DNA of 56,234 nt from Actinomycetota bacterium (GTDB lineage: Bacteria > Actinomycetota > Thermoleophilia > RBG-16-64-13): contig JADQBG010000024.1 of assembly GCA_016278725.1 (NCBI GenBank), forward strand, positions 1 through 56,234. The letters run 5' to 3'. This document shows positions 1-8,902 of this stretch, piece after piece; the first letter of the stretch is position 1, and every line of letters starts with the position of its first letter. Position numbers and translations under genes: made by a program. Under the pieces are notes generated by a model, which saw only the letters and a list, made by a program, of their open reading frames with translations, ran no database searches and was not told the origin of the DNA.

Positions 1-382
<382 letters not shown>

Positions 383-611
383 TATTTGCGATACGAGCCG
401 AAGCTCGGATCTAACTCACGAGAGCTCGAATTAGCTCTCAAAGTTGTTGTCGAACTCCCCACGAATGGGGATTCGAACCGGGGTATTCACGATCCCGTTT
501 GGGACGTGAACCCTTGATCATTGTTTGCTGGCAGATCGATTATGTGTGTCACATAAATCGATCGTGCACGCTACTCAGTTTTCAAAGACCATCGCGCTCA
601 TTTGGCGCGGC
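383..611 (-). other. 16S rRNA leader (no protein gene)
   Basis: This stretch lies between the rRNA promoters and the 16S 5' end and shows no credible coding sequence. It holds inverted repeats, including a near-perfect 13-bp hairpin at 534-563, and a segment reading ggtctttgaaaactgagtag on the minus strand (571-590). That segment resembles the boxA/antitermination leader sequence often found before Gram-positive 16S genes. The leader probably folds into processing stems; the exact RNase III sites cannot be assigned without the 16S 3' flank. Confidence 0.6.
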
Positions 612-616
612 CGGGT

Positions 617-645
617 AATCTACCACCCCCCTGCGGGGGCGTCAA
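617..645 (-). promoter_or_regulatory. rrn promoter P3 (sigma-70 type)
   Basis: On the minus strand a -35 element TTGACG (640-645) and a -10 element TAGATT (617-622) are separated by 17 bp, which contains a C/G-rich inverted sequence. It is the promoter closest to the 16S gene. It lies downstream of the terminator-like hairpin at 683-722, so it could supply rRNA transcripts that avoid that hairpin. Confidence 0.5.
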
Positions 646-682
646 CCCTGAAGAATGAAGATCTTCCCCACGTTCTCCGGGC

Positions 683-722
683 ACAAACAAAGCCGCTTCG
701 GCAATGTCCCCGAGGCGGCTCG
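683..722 (-). terminator. Intrinsic terminator-like hairpin inside the rrn upstream region
   Basis: On the minus strand an 11-bp stem (agccgcctcgg pairing with ccgaagcggct, one wobble) is followed by tttgttt. It may end transcripts of the lipoprotein gene or attenuate the two distal rrn promoters. It lies between promoters P2 and P3. Confidence 0.6.
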
Positions 723-811
723 CAAGAAGGCCGGATTTTGCAATCCGCTCTAGTTGCGCGCCTCGCTCAAGCCTTGGATGTCAGTGGTGACTCCCATTCT
801 CTGAACAACGC

Positions 812-840
812 ATTATACGTGTTCGAGGCCTGCGTGTCAA
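812..840 (-). promoter_or_regulatory. rrn promoter P2 (perfect sigma-70 consensus)
   Basis: The minus strand shows exact consensus hexamers: TTGACA at 835-840 and TATAAT at 812-817, with an optimal 17-bp spacer. A start near 805 is expected. A perfect consensus in GC-rich DNA, oriented toward the 16S gene, is typical of a strong rRNA promoter. Confidence 0.8.
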
Positions 841-966
841 CTCAATTCCAACTCGCTCGAAGACGCCTTGGAAGGCCTCTTCGCCGTATCGGGAGCTAAC
901 AAAAGCGGCCCCTGGGAACCCCGGACTCGCCGGGCGTCTCATGGACCGCTCGCCGCTGCGAGACGT

Positions 967-994
967 ATTGTAGCACCCCCCCAGCCCACGTCAA
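967..994 (-). promoter_or_regulatory. rrn promoter P1 (sigma-70 type)
   Basis: The minus strand shows TTGACG (989-994) and TACAAT (967-972) separated by 16 bp that include a run of seven G. It sits just after the lipoprotein stop codon. It is the most distal of three promoters aimed at the 16S gene, or could make a short RNA ending at the hairpin at 683-722. Confidence 0.55.
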
Positions 995-1014
995 GCACGC
1001 TGTAAAGGAGCCCT

Positions 1015-1644
1015 CTACCGCGCCGCCTGCATCCGGTTGGCGATTCTCTGAACCGCTTCCTCGGGAAGGCCGCGCCCAACCACGGCGTACCACAGCCCAT
1101 CCTGGCTCCACTGCACGATGACCGCGCCCAGCGCGTCATGCGCCGAGGCCGAATTTCCCGCGACCGTACCGGCGTCACGGCCGGGAAGATTACCCAGGTC
1201 CCCCTGAACGCCTTCGATTACCTCGAGCCAGGCGTCATCGACGCGCAACACGATGCGGACTTCCGGGGGCTCCCCTTCGACCACTCGAGGATTGACATCC
1301 TCACTCCCAGCCGAGCTGGTTTCGGCCAGAGCGACCGGCCACCAGTTATCTGCCAGGGCGGTTCCCGCGGGCAACTCAGTAGGCTTGAAGGCTACAACGC
1401 CGGGATACTCTTGCGCGAGAGCATCGAACGTCGACGAGATTTCTGAGCTCGGAGCAGCCCACGATACATCGGCCAAGACGCTCGTAGTGGTAGTGCTTGC
1501 AACCGGTTCTGAGGACGCGGAAGCTCCGGTCCCGTTCCCTGGTTCGGCCACGCTCGAAGCCGAGGGCGCCCCCCCGTCGTCCCCACAGCCGGAAATCAAC
1601 GCAAGGACCAGAAACGCGGCGAGCATTAACCCTATTCTTCTCAA
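1015..1644 (-). CDS. Putative lipoprotein
   Basis: The 209-residue protein begins with two Arg, a hydrophobic stretch and a lipobox ISGC with Cys20, so it should be lipidated and anchored outside the cytoplasmic membrane. A Ser/Thr/Ala-rich linker (residues about 25-55) precedes a globular part that I do not recognise. Translation starts at TTG, about 8 nt after ggaggcag; an ATG six codons later is an alternative. It lies directly downstream of tyrS on the same strand, as lprJ follows tyrS in Mycobacterium tuberculosis, which suggests orthology by position only. It ends in TAG. Confidence 0.75.
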   Translation of the reverse strand: MRRIGLMLAAFLVLALISGCGDDGGAPSASSVAEPGNGTGASASSEPVASTTTTSVLADVSWAAPSSEISSTFDALAQEYPGVVAFKPTELPAGTALADNWWPVALAETSSAGSEDVNPRVVEGEPPEVRIVLRVDDAWLEVIEGVQGDLGNLPGRDAGTVAGNSASAHDALGAVIVQWSQDGLWYAVVGRGLPEEAVQRIANRMQAAR

Positions 1645-1761
1645 GACCTGCCTCCCTCCATGACCCTATCGCGGGACCGTAATCCGACAGTAACCCCTGT
1701 GCGCAAAAAGCGATATGGGACCAAAGTCCTAATGGGGAAAGCGGCTGGGATTAGGCCACGT

Positions 1762-3021
1762 TCATGCGGAGATGCGGAGGAAGCGCCTCTTACCGACCTG
1801 GATGACCGCGCCACGGACTTCTTCCGGAGATAGCTCGGCCTCGGACTCGGTGATCACCCGGTCGTTGACACGCACGGCTCCCTGCTCGAGCAGGCGGCGT
1901 GCCTCCCCGTTGGAAGCGGCCAGACCGGTGAGGTTGAGCAGGCGGGGGAGCCAGACCTTCCCGTCTTTGAGGGCTTCCGCGGGCAGCGCGGCCTCGGCGA
2001 GATTCTCGGGCAGTTCGCGCTCGCGGAACACCCGATCGAAGTGTTCCCGGGCGGCAGTTGCCGCGGCAGACCCATGGTAGAGGGAGGTTATCCGCTCGGC
2101 CAGATCGCGCTTGGCCGTGGCCGGATGGTAGGCGCCTTTGTCCAGGCGGCGCTGCACGTCCTCTATCTCTCTATATGGTGCGCCGGTCAGCAGTGTCCAG
2201 TAGGTGACCATCAGCCGGTCAGGTATGGACATGATCTTGCCGAACATATCCTCGGGCGCTTCGTTGACCCCGACGTAGTTGCCGTAGGTCTTGGACATCT
2301 TCTGGGTCCCGTCGGTGCCGGCAAGCAGCGGTACCGTCATCACGCTCTGGGGCTCGAGCCCGTAGGCGTCCATGATATTGCGGCCCATGAGGAGGTTGAA
2401 CTTCTGGTCGGTTCCCCCCAGTTCGACGTCCGCCCGCACGGCCACGCTGTCGTAGCCCTGGAGCAACGGGTACATGAACTCGAGCATGGAGATGGGTTCG
2501 TTGCCCGCGTAGCGCTTGGCGAAATCATCTCGCTCGAGCATCCGGGCCACGGTCACCACCGCGCTCAGGCGCAACACGTCGTCCATCTTGAGCGGCGAAA
2601 GCCAGTCACTGTTTCTGACCAATTCGACCCGATCCATGTCGAGCACCTTGGCCGCCTGCTCCACATAGGTGGCGGCGTTCTTCTCGATCGTCTCTTCCTC
2701 GAGCCGGGGCCGAAGTTTGGATCGGCCGGAGGGATCGCCGACCTTGGCGGTAAAGTCGCCGATGATGAGCACGGCGGTGTGCCCGTACGCCTGGAACTGG
2801 GCGAGCTTGCGGAGGACCACGGTGTGGCCCAAGTGGATATCGGGGGCCGTGGGGTCCACGCCCAGCTTGGCCCGGAGCGGACGGCCCTCCGTGCGGGCCC
2901 GAAGCAGCCTCTGCAACAGATCCTCGGCGGGGAGAACGTCGACGGTGCCGGTGATGAGATTCTGGTACTCCTCGCGCAGATCCGCGGGCAGGTTCTCGAG
3001 GGTAAGCGGCTCGTCGCTCAT
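1762..3021 (-). CDS. tyrS: Tyrosyl-tRNA synthetase
   Basis: This enzyme charges tRNA-Tyr with tyrosine in the cytoplasm. The 419-residue protein has the class I signature HLGHT (HIGH motif) near residue 50, KMSKT (KMSKS loop) near residue 235, and a C-terminal S4 RNA-binding domain. The open frame extends to 3366, but the ATG at 3021 (MSDEPLTLEN) gives the usual family length and removes a low-complexity leader overlapping the divergent gene. The roughly 95-bp region up to the penicillin-binding protein gene must contain both promoters. Stop is TGA. Confidence 0.96.
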   Translation of the reverse strand: MSDEPLTLENLPADLREEYQNLITGTVDVLPAEDLLQRLLRARTEGRPLRAKLGVDPTAPDIHLGHTVVLRKLAQFQAYGHTAVLIIGDFTAKVGDPSGRSKLRPRLEEETIEKNAATYVEQAAKVLDMDRVELVRNSDWLSPLKMDDVLRLSAVVTVARMLERDDFAKRYAGNEPISMLEFMYPLLQGYDSVAVRADVELGGTDQKFNLLMGRNIMDAYGLEPQSVMTVPLLAGTDGTQKMSKTYGNYVGVNEAPEDMFGKIMSIPDRLMVTYWTLLTGAPYREIEDVQRRLDKGAYHPATAKRDLAERITSLYHGSAAATAAREHFDRVFRERELPENLAEAALPAEALKDGKVWLPRLLNLTGLAASNGEARRLLEQGAVRVNDRVITESEAELSPEEVRGAVIQVGKRRFLRISA

Positions 3022-3116
3022 GGGGGTTCCGTTCTCGTCGAACTGCAGGGCTTCTCGGGCGGCGGCCAGAATACCACAGGGGCCGCCGTCGGCAGGTACT
3101 ATAGGCAGCGCACCCG

Positions 3117-5822
3117 GTGAGCGACGAGCGGCTGAAGAGGGCCTTGCATATGTCCAACGAGCGTCGGAGACGGACACAAAAGCGGAGAACCCGGCGGGGT
3201 AGATTCCTGCGCCTGCTGGTTCTGCTGACCCTGCTTTCGGTGGTGGCGCTGATCTCCTCCGGGGCCGGCCTTTACGTCGCGCTGGCGGGCAACCTGCCTT
3301 CTCTCGAAGCCCAGGAAGAGTTCGTCGCGCCGCAGACCACCAAGGTGTACTCGGGCGGTGAAGCACCCGAACTCCTCGCCGAACTGCACGGGGTGGAAAA
3401 CCGGGAGATCGTGCCCGGCGACCGGATAGCCCCGGTGATGCGTGACGCCGTGGTCGCCGTGGAAGACGAGCGCTTTTACGAACACCAGGGCGTCGACCTG
3501 CTCGGTATCGTGCGTGCTCTGCTTACCGATCTGCAGAAGGGCGAGATCGTGCAGGGCGGTTCGACCATCACCCAGCAGTTCGTCAAGAACGCCTACATCT
3601 CGGACGAGCAGACCATCGACCGGAAGATCAAAGAGGCGGCCCTCGCCTACCAGTTGGAGAAGCGCTGGACCAAAGACAAGATCCTCAACGAGTATCTGAA
3701 CACCATCTATTTCGGCGAAGGCGCCTACGGGGTCGAGGCGGCCTCGAAGGAGTACTTCGGCGTGCACGCCGCCGATCTCGTGCCCGCTCAGGCCGCTTTG
3801 CTGGCAGCCATTCCCAAGGCCCCGGGAAGGCTTTCGCCCCGGGTGAATCCGGAAGACGTGCTGCAGCGCCGAGATGCCATTCTGAACAAGATGTTCCGGC
3901 AGGGCTTCCTGACGGCCGCGGAACTCGAGACCGCGCTGACCACCCCCCTCGAACTGGCGCCGTCCCGCCGAGGCGGCGAGCAGCGGCTGCCCTACTGGGT
4001 CGAGCTGGTGCGGGAGCAACTGGTGGCGCGCTACGGGTCCAATACGGTTTTGAACGGTGGGCTGCGGGTCTACACGAGCGTTGACCCCAAGCGGCAGGCC
4101 GCGGCCGAGACGGCCGTCAAGACCCTGCTAGACCGCGAGGGTGATCCCGATGCCGCGCTCGTGTCGCTGGACCTGCGCACCGGTGAAGTAGTGGCTATGG
4201 TCGGCGGCCAGAACTTCGCCGAGCAGAAGTTCAACCTGGCCACCCAGGCCAAGAGGCAGCCGGGTTCGAGCTTCAAACCCTTTGTGCTCGCCACCGCCCT
4301 CGAACAGGGCATGGGCCCGGGCACGGTTTACGAGTCGGGTCCGGCCACGCTCGCCATCGAGGGGGGCGACGACTGGCGGGTGAAGTCTTCCAATTTGGGA
4401 ACGATCCCCCTGTCCGAGGCCACCGCCCGCTCGAGTAACGGGGCCTTTGCCCGGCTGATCATGGATGTGGGCGCCTCCGAAGTGGTGCGCACGGCGGCAA
4501 AGCTGGGCATCGAGAGCGAGCTGCAGGCAGTGCCCGCCATTGCGCTGGGAGGCCTGAGAGAAGGCGTCTCTCCGATGGAGATGGCCGTTGCGTACGGGAG
4601 CATCGCCACCGGCGGTTACCGCCTATCGGGGAGCATCGCCTTTGAGGAAGAGCATCCCCTCTACCCCATCACCATCACCCGCGTCGAAGATGCCGAAGGC
4701 CGAATTCTGGATACGAACCGCCTGGTGAAGAACCGGGTGATGGATTCGCGCCACGCCTTCGCCCTGACCGAGATGCTGAAAGGCGTAATCGACCACGGCA
4801 CCGGGCGCGCGGCGGACATCGGCCGCCCGGCCGCGGGCAAGACCGGGACCACCCAGGAATATCGGGACGCCTGGTTCGTGGGTTACACGCCCGAGTTGGT
4901 CACCGCCGTCTGGGTCGGCCACATGGATGCGCAAGAGGAGATGACCGACGTCCACGGGGAGAAGGTGACCGGGGGCAGTTTCCCGGCCCGCATCTGGGCG
5001 GCTTACATGAAGGCGGCGCTGGAGGGCGTCGAGCCGACCGACTTCCCCAAACCGGAGGGCGTCGAGTGGCAGTCGGTGGAGATCTGCGTCGATACCGGGC
5101 TGCTGGCCACGCAGTGGTGCCCGGAAGTCCGTCAGGCGGAGTTCCTGGAAGGCATGCTGCCCGAGAGGCGATGCGACGTGCACGGCCCCGAGCAGCTCGA
5201 GGTCCCGGATGTGGTCGGACTAGACGTGGCGCTCGCCAAGGAGAAGCTGCAGGACCTGCGCTACACCGTGGAGGTCATCGAGCGGGACGGAAAAGCGAAG
5301 GCCGGCGAGGTGCTCGAGCAGGCTCCGGCCGGGGGCACGCAGCTCCTGCAGGGTGAGACGGTAACCCTCACGGTGGCCTCCGGCTCTCGGGCCAAGGTGA
5401 AGGTACCTGACCTGAGCGGCCTGAGTTACGAAGACTCCTTGGCCAAGCTGGAAGAGGCGGGCCTCCTGGGGGCGCGTTCTGACCAGCCCTCCGAGGCCGA
5501 TGCCGGTGTGGTGATAGGCCAGGAACCGGAAGCGGGCGCAGAGGCTGCGGGCGGCGCCACCGTCACGGTGATCGTCAGTTCGGGACCGGCCGGCCAGAGC
5601 ACCAGCACCACGGGAGCCGGCGTCCCGGTGCCCGACGTCGTCGGCCTGCAGGCTCAGAAGGCGACGGCCAAGCTCAAGCAGGCCGGCTTTGAGGCGGTGG
5701 TTTCCCCCATCGCCGTGCCCGAAGGACAGGAAGTCGGCCGAGTGGCGGCACAGGATCCCGGGCCCGGCAACCGCGCTCCCGCGGGCAGCGCGGTCCGGCT
5801 AACGGTTTACGCTCAGCCCTAG
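3117..5822 (+). CDS. Class A penicillin-binding protein with PASTA repeats (transglycosylase/transpeptidase)
   Basis: It polymerises glycan strands and cross-links peptidoglycan outside the membrane. The order is a basic N-terminus, one transmembrane segment (about 30-56), a GT51 glycosyltransferase with EDERF (116-120) and GGSTITQQ (147-154), and a transpeptidase with SSFK (Ser384), SSN near 438 and KTGT at 575. Three PASTA repeats (about 695-901) start with motifs such as VPDVVGL. The GTG start at 3117 gives 901 residues; the ATG at 3150 is preceded by gaagagg and may be the true start. PASTA repeats on class A PBPs are typical of Actinobacteria and Firmicutes. A GC-rich hairpin with a T run follows the TAG stop. 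Confidence 0.95.
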   Translation: MSDERLKRALHMSNERRRRTQKRRTRRGRFLRLLVLLTLLSVVALISSGAGLYVALAGNLPSLEAQEEFVAPQTTKVYSGGEAPELLAELHGVENREIVPGDRIAPVMRDAVVAVEDERFYEHQGVDLLGIVRALLTDLQKGEIVQGGSTITQQFVKNAYISDEQTIDRKIKEAALAYQLEKRWTKDKILNEYLNTIYFGEGAYGVEAASKEYFGVHAADLVPAQAALLAAIPKAPGRLSPRVNPEDVLQRRDAILNKMFRQGFLTAAELETALTTPLELAPSRRGGEQRLPYWVELVREQLVARYGSNTVLNGGLRVYTSVDPKRQAAAETAVKTLLDREGDPDAALVSLDLRTGEVVAMVGGQNFAEQKFNLATQAKRQPGSSFKPFVLATALEQGMGPGTVYESGPATLAIEGGDDWRVKSSNLGTIPLSEATARSSNGAFARLIMDVGASEVVRTAAKLGIESELQAVPAIALGGLREGVSPMEMAVAYGSIATGGYRLSGSIAFEEEHPLYPITITRVEDAEGRILDTNRLVKNRVMDSRHAFALTEMLKGVIDHGTGRAADIGRPAAGKTGTTQEYRDAWFVGYTPELVTAVWVGHMDAQEEMTDVHGEKVTGGSFPARIWAAYMKAALEGVEPTDFPKPEGVEWQSVEICVDTGLLATQWCPEVRQAEFLEGMLPERRCDVHGPEQLEVPDVVGLDVALAKEKLQDLRYTVEVIERDGKAKAGEVLEQAPAGGTQLLQGETVTLTVASGSRAKVKVPDLSGLSYEDSLAKLEEAGLLGARSDQPSEADAGVVIGQEPEAGAEAAGGATVTVIVSSGPAGQSTSTTGAGVPVPDVVGLQAQKATAKLKQAGFEAVVSPIAVPEGQEVGRVAAQDPGPGNRAPAGSAVRLTVYAQP

Positions 5823-5847
5823 CCGCGCAGCCAGCCGCGCAGCCGCG

Positions 5848-5875
5848 CCCAGGCGCGCGCGGGCGCGCGTTTTCC
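5848..5875 (+). terminator. Possible intrinsic terminator after the PASTA PBP gene
   Basis: Alternating GCGC sequence forms a hairpin (gcgcgc, short loop, gcgcgc) followed by gtttt on the plus strand, 25-50 bp after the PBP stop. Several GC-rich registers are possible, so the exact stem is uncertain. Confidence 0.45.
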
Positions 5876-5885
5876 GGCGCGGCCT

Positions 5886-6845
5886 CTAGTTCCGGCTAAC
5901 GCGGATGAACCCGGAGCAGGGCACCAGCTCGACCCCCTCCTGCTCCCAGCGGTCGAGCACGAGGTTCATGCCCAGGGAGTCGGAGGCCAGGTGCCCGGCG
6001 ACCACCGTGGAGATATGCAGCTCCTCCGCCTTCTTCCGGTGCTCCTCGGTCAAGTGCATGCTCACGATGGTGCCCACCCCCGCATCGGCCAGCCGCTCGA
6101 GCGAGGCAACGGGACCTTCCGTGCCCCCGGTCATCTCCACCATGATTTTGCCCGCCCGGCGCTTCTCGTCCCCGGTGAAGAGTATCGGCCCGCTCCCCTG
6201 GAGCACGGCGGTCCGGTACTCGGGCTCTTCCTTGAGCCTGTCCAGAACGTCGCCCACCGTGGCCTGGGCGTCGAGCGCGTCGAGAATCTTCTGCAGATAG
6301 GTATTCACCGAGTTATCCGCCGGGGTGTGGCAGCAGAAGAGGTTCAGGTCGAGCAACTCGGCGGCCATGACGGTCTGCTCGGTGTTCGTGGCGTGGAACC
6401 GGCGGCGGACTTCGAACATGCGTTCGCCGATGACGGCGTCGCCGAAGCTCACCGGCACGCCCTGCGCCGCCCAGATGTCCGCCTGCAGGCTCATCACCGC
6501 GGGCAGGTCGGCAAGGGCGCGGCCCTCGGGATGATGGGCCACCAGCAGATCGATCCCTCGGCCCTTCTGGTTGAGGCGCTCCGCGAGCAGCACCTCCCCC
6601 ACCCCGATGTCGATGCCCACGAGCGCCTTCTTCACCTCGGTCTCGCGGTTGCCAAGCAGAATGCGGGTGTCGGAGTAGGGATTATCCAGGCTTTCGGGAT
6701 CGAACTCCCAGCGGCGACGTTCGGGGAGGTCCTCGTAATCCTTGCGGGATGATTCCAGCACACGGTCGATCCCCTGCCGCCCGCGGGCGTCGTTCTCGAT
6801 CCCCGCCTGCACCGCTATGTCGTACAACCTTCCGAGCTTAGCCAC
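5886..6845 (-). CDS. NIF3/NGG1p-interacting-factor family protein
   Basis: The 319-residue protein matches the long NIF3-like branch (COG0327 superfamily). It has the metal-ligand motif VAHHPEG in the first half and SMHLTEEH near the C-terminus, followed by the VVAGHLASDSLGMN signature. These His and acidic residues should hold a dinuclear metal site; the biochemical role of the family is not settled. The GTG start overlaps the mpg stop by 8 bp and is preceded by ggaggctgg, so the two genes are probably translationally coupled. A second, different NIF3 protein is encoded at 36989-38686. Stop is TAG. Confidence 0.85.
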   Translation of the reverse strand: MAKLGRLYDIAVQAGIENDARGRQGIDRVLESSRKDYEDLPERRRWEFDPESLDNPYSDTRILLGNRETEVKKALVGIDIGVGEVLLAERLNQKGRGIDLLVAHHPEGRALADLPAVMSLQADIWAAQGVPVSFGDAVIGERMFEVRRRFHATNTEQTVMAAELLDLNLFCCHTPADNSVNTYLQKILDALDAQATVGDVLDRLKEEPEYRTAVLQGSGPILFTGDEKRRAGKIMVEMTGGTEGPVASLERLADAGVGTIVSMHLTEEHRKKAEELHISTVVAGHLASDSLGMNLVLDRWEQEGVELVPCSGFIRVSRN

Positions 6846-7524
6846 CCAGCCTCCGCTTCTGTCGAGTCTCCCGTCCTTTCAAGGCTTGCACTCCTCGTCT
6901 CGGGGGCCGGGACAGGTAACGGCTCCCCGGCCATATATATCGCAGACGCAGCTCCTTGGCTACGCTCAGGCCGATGCGGGGAGTCGATTCGACCTCGGGG
7001 CGGCAGCCGTCATCGAGCAGAAAGATGCCGCTCGCGTCTCCGAGGGGCCGGCCGCCGAGGGAGAGGTCGGCGGCGAGGGCCTGCCCGAGCCGCCCCGGCC
7101 CGGAGGCGATCAGCGTCGGGCGCAGATCACCGGTGTCGTCACCCCGGTTGCGCCGCAGCGCGTCCAGCCCCCACAAAGGCTCGAGTGCGCGCAGGAGGAC
7201 GCCGGTGCCGGCTCCTTCCGCGAAGGTGGCGATGTTCATCAGGTGATGCAGCCCGTAGTTAATGTAGACGTAGAGGGTCCCCGGCGGGCCAAAGAGGTGC
7301 AGGTTGGCCGGAGTCTTGCCCCGGGCACCGTGGCAGGCAGGATCCTCGTCGGGAAGGTAGGCCTCGACCTCGACCAGGCGCCCTCCCCCCACGCCGCGGC
7401 GCCAGAGGAGCTTGCCGATCAGGTCACGGGCCACCAGATCCGCCGATCGAGCGAAGAAGGCGTCGGGAAAAGATTGACCCTGAGGCCGGCCGCCATCATA
7501 CGGTTCTTCGCCGGCAAAGGACAC
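6838..7524 (-). CDS. mpg: 3-methyladenine DNA glycosylase (AAG/MPG family)
   Basis: It removes alkylated purines from DNA in base-excision repair. The 228-residue protein shows the family features: LIGKLL at the start of the fold, VEVEAYLPDEDPACHG containing the catalytic-region Glu, and YVYINYGLHHLMN in the DNA-binding core. The C-terminal 20 residues are Arg-rich. It sits 12 bp after the thiolase stop and overlaps the NIF3-like gene. An mpg gene close to tyrS is also found in Mycobacterium. A GTG start is assumed. Confidence 0.92.
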   Translation of the reverse strand: MSFAGEEPYDGGRPQGQSFPDAFFARSADLVARDLIGKLLWRRGVGGGRLVEVEAYLPDEDPACHGARGKTPANLHLFGPPGTLYVYINYGLHHLMNIATFAEGAGTGVLLRALEPLWGLDALRRNRGDDTGDLRPTLIASGPGRLGQALAADLSLGGRPLGDASGIFLLDDGCRPEVESTPRIGLSVAKELRLRYIWPGSRYLSRPPRRGVQALKGRETRQKRRLGG

Positions 7525-7536
7525 GGCCTGCGTCTG

Positions 7537-8727
7537 CTATCCCGCTGCTCGAACCGCCATCGCGATGCCCTGTCCCCCGCCGATGCACAGGGTCGCCAGA
7601 CCTGTGCGGCCGCCTTCTTGCCGAAGGACGCTGAGGAGGGTGACCAGCACCCGAGTCCCCGATGCGCCGATGGGATGGCCAAGGGCGATCGCGCCCCCGT
7701 AGACGTTGGTACGATCGGCATCGAGGCCCAATTCCTTGGCCACTGCGAGCGTCTGTGACGCAAAGGCCTCGTTGGCTTCCACGAAATCGAAGTCGTCCAG
7801 GGACATGCCGCTCTTATCCAGCAGACGACGCGTGGCGTAATAGGGCCCCATCCCCATGATCTCCGGGTGAAGACCGGCAGACGACCATTCCAGGATCGTA
7901 GCCATGGGCTCAAGACCGTGCTTCTCGGCGTAGGCCCGCGAGGCAACCACCACGGCCGCACCCGCGTCGTTTAGACCGGAGGCGTTTCCCGCCGTGACCG
8001 TGCCCCCTTCTTTGAAGGCGGTGCGCAGCTTGGACAGCTGCTCCACCGTCGCATCTGGGCGCGGGTGTTCGTCCTTATCGACCTGAACGGTCTGCTTCCG
8101 CCCTGCCGGCACATCTACCGGCACGATTTCGGATTCGAACTTTCCCGCCTCGATGGCGGCCCCGGCGCGCCGTTGGCTCTCGGCGGCGTAGACGTCCTGC
8201 ATCTCGCGGGAGATGCCGTAGCGCTCGGCCACGTTCTCGGCGGTGATGCCCATGTGCACGTCGGTGAAGGCGCACCAGAGCCCGTCTTTGATCATCTCGT
8301 CGACGAGAACCCCATCGCCCATGCGGTAACCCAGGCGGGCCCGGTCAAGCACGTAGGGCGCCCGGCTCATGCTCTCCATGCCGCCCCCGACGGCCACCTC
8401 GGTATCCCCGAGGGCCACGGTCTGCGCGGCCAGTTCTACCGCCTTGATTCCCGAGCCACAGACCTTATTGACCGTCATTGCCGGAACGCTGTTGGACAGC
8501 CCGGCCAAAACGGCCGCCTGCCGAGCCGTGTTCTGACCCAAGCCGGCCTGCAGCACGTGGCCCATGACGACCTCGCCGACATCGTCGGGGTCGACTTGGG
8601 AGCGGCTGACGGCCTCCTCGATCGCAACTGCCCCCAGCCGAACAGCCGGGACTTCCGCCAACGAACCCAGGTAGCGGCCCACCGGAGTCCGACAGGCGCT
8701 GAGAATCACAACCTCACGCGGCATCAT
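7537..8727 (-). CDS. Acetyl-CoA acetyltransferase (thiolase)
   Basis: It condenses two acetyl-CoA to acetoacetyl-CoA, or the reverse. The protein of about 396 residues has the N-terminal pattern VVILSACRTPVG, the active-site Cys in VNKVCGSGIKAVELA (near residue 90), GHPIGASG with the catalytic His, and a C-terminal CIGGGQG with the second Cys. Two adjacent ATG codons (8727 and 8724) follow gaggggg, which rules out the upstream extension. It is divergent from the reductase gene at 8903 and is the likely first enzyme (PhaA role) of the PHA pathway encoded there. Stop is TAG. Confidence 0.94.
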   Translation of the reverse strand: MMPREVVILSACRTPVGRYLGSLAEVPAVRLGAVAIEEAVSRSQVDPDDVGEVVMGHVLQAGLGQNTARQAAVLAGLSNSVPAMTVNKVCGSGIKAVELAAQTVALGDTEVAVGGGMESMSRAPYVLDRARLGYRMGDGVLVDEMIKDGLWCAFTDVHMGITAENVAERYGISREMQDVYAAESQRRAGAAIEAGKFESEIVPVDVPAGRKQTVQVDKDEHPRPDATVEQLSKLRTAFKEGGTVTAGNASGLNDAGAAVVVASRAYAEKHGLEPMATILEWSSAGLHPEIMGMGPYYATRRLLDKSGMSLDDFDFVEANEAFASQTLAVAKELGLDADRTNVYGGAIALGHPIGASGTRVLVTLLSVLRQEGGRTGLATLCIGGGQGIAMAVRAAG

Positions 8728-8902
8728 GGAGCCCCCTCTCCTCACGGGCACCTGGCCCTGGCCCGGCAGGACCGGCCAACCGGGTCAGTTTCGAGTATAG
8801 CCCGTGCTGGTAGGTTATTCCTGGGGCTGCTGTGCCCCGTCACCAATCCGCTCGATGCCAGGTTCAAGATGATTCCGCTTCGGCGGAACGGGGGGGAGCC
8901 AA

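Noticed and set aside
430-515. A tRNA in the 16S leader, suggested by ggttcgaatcc
   Set aside because: The T-arm-like sequence has no matching acceptor, D or anticodon arms around it.
525-899. A protein gene in the rrn upstream region
   Set aside because: The frame covers two strong promoters and a terminator hairpin, and its product has no recognisable features.
2041-3120. Long plus-strand open frame (359 codons) opposite tyrS
   Set aside because: It is a high-GC shadow frame of tyrS with His/Gly/Val-rich composition and no family pattern. Similar long shadows opposite argH, argG, pheT, pylC and others were dropped for the same reason.
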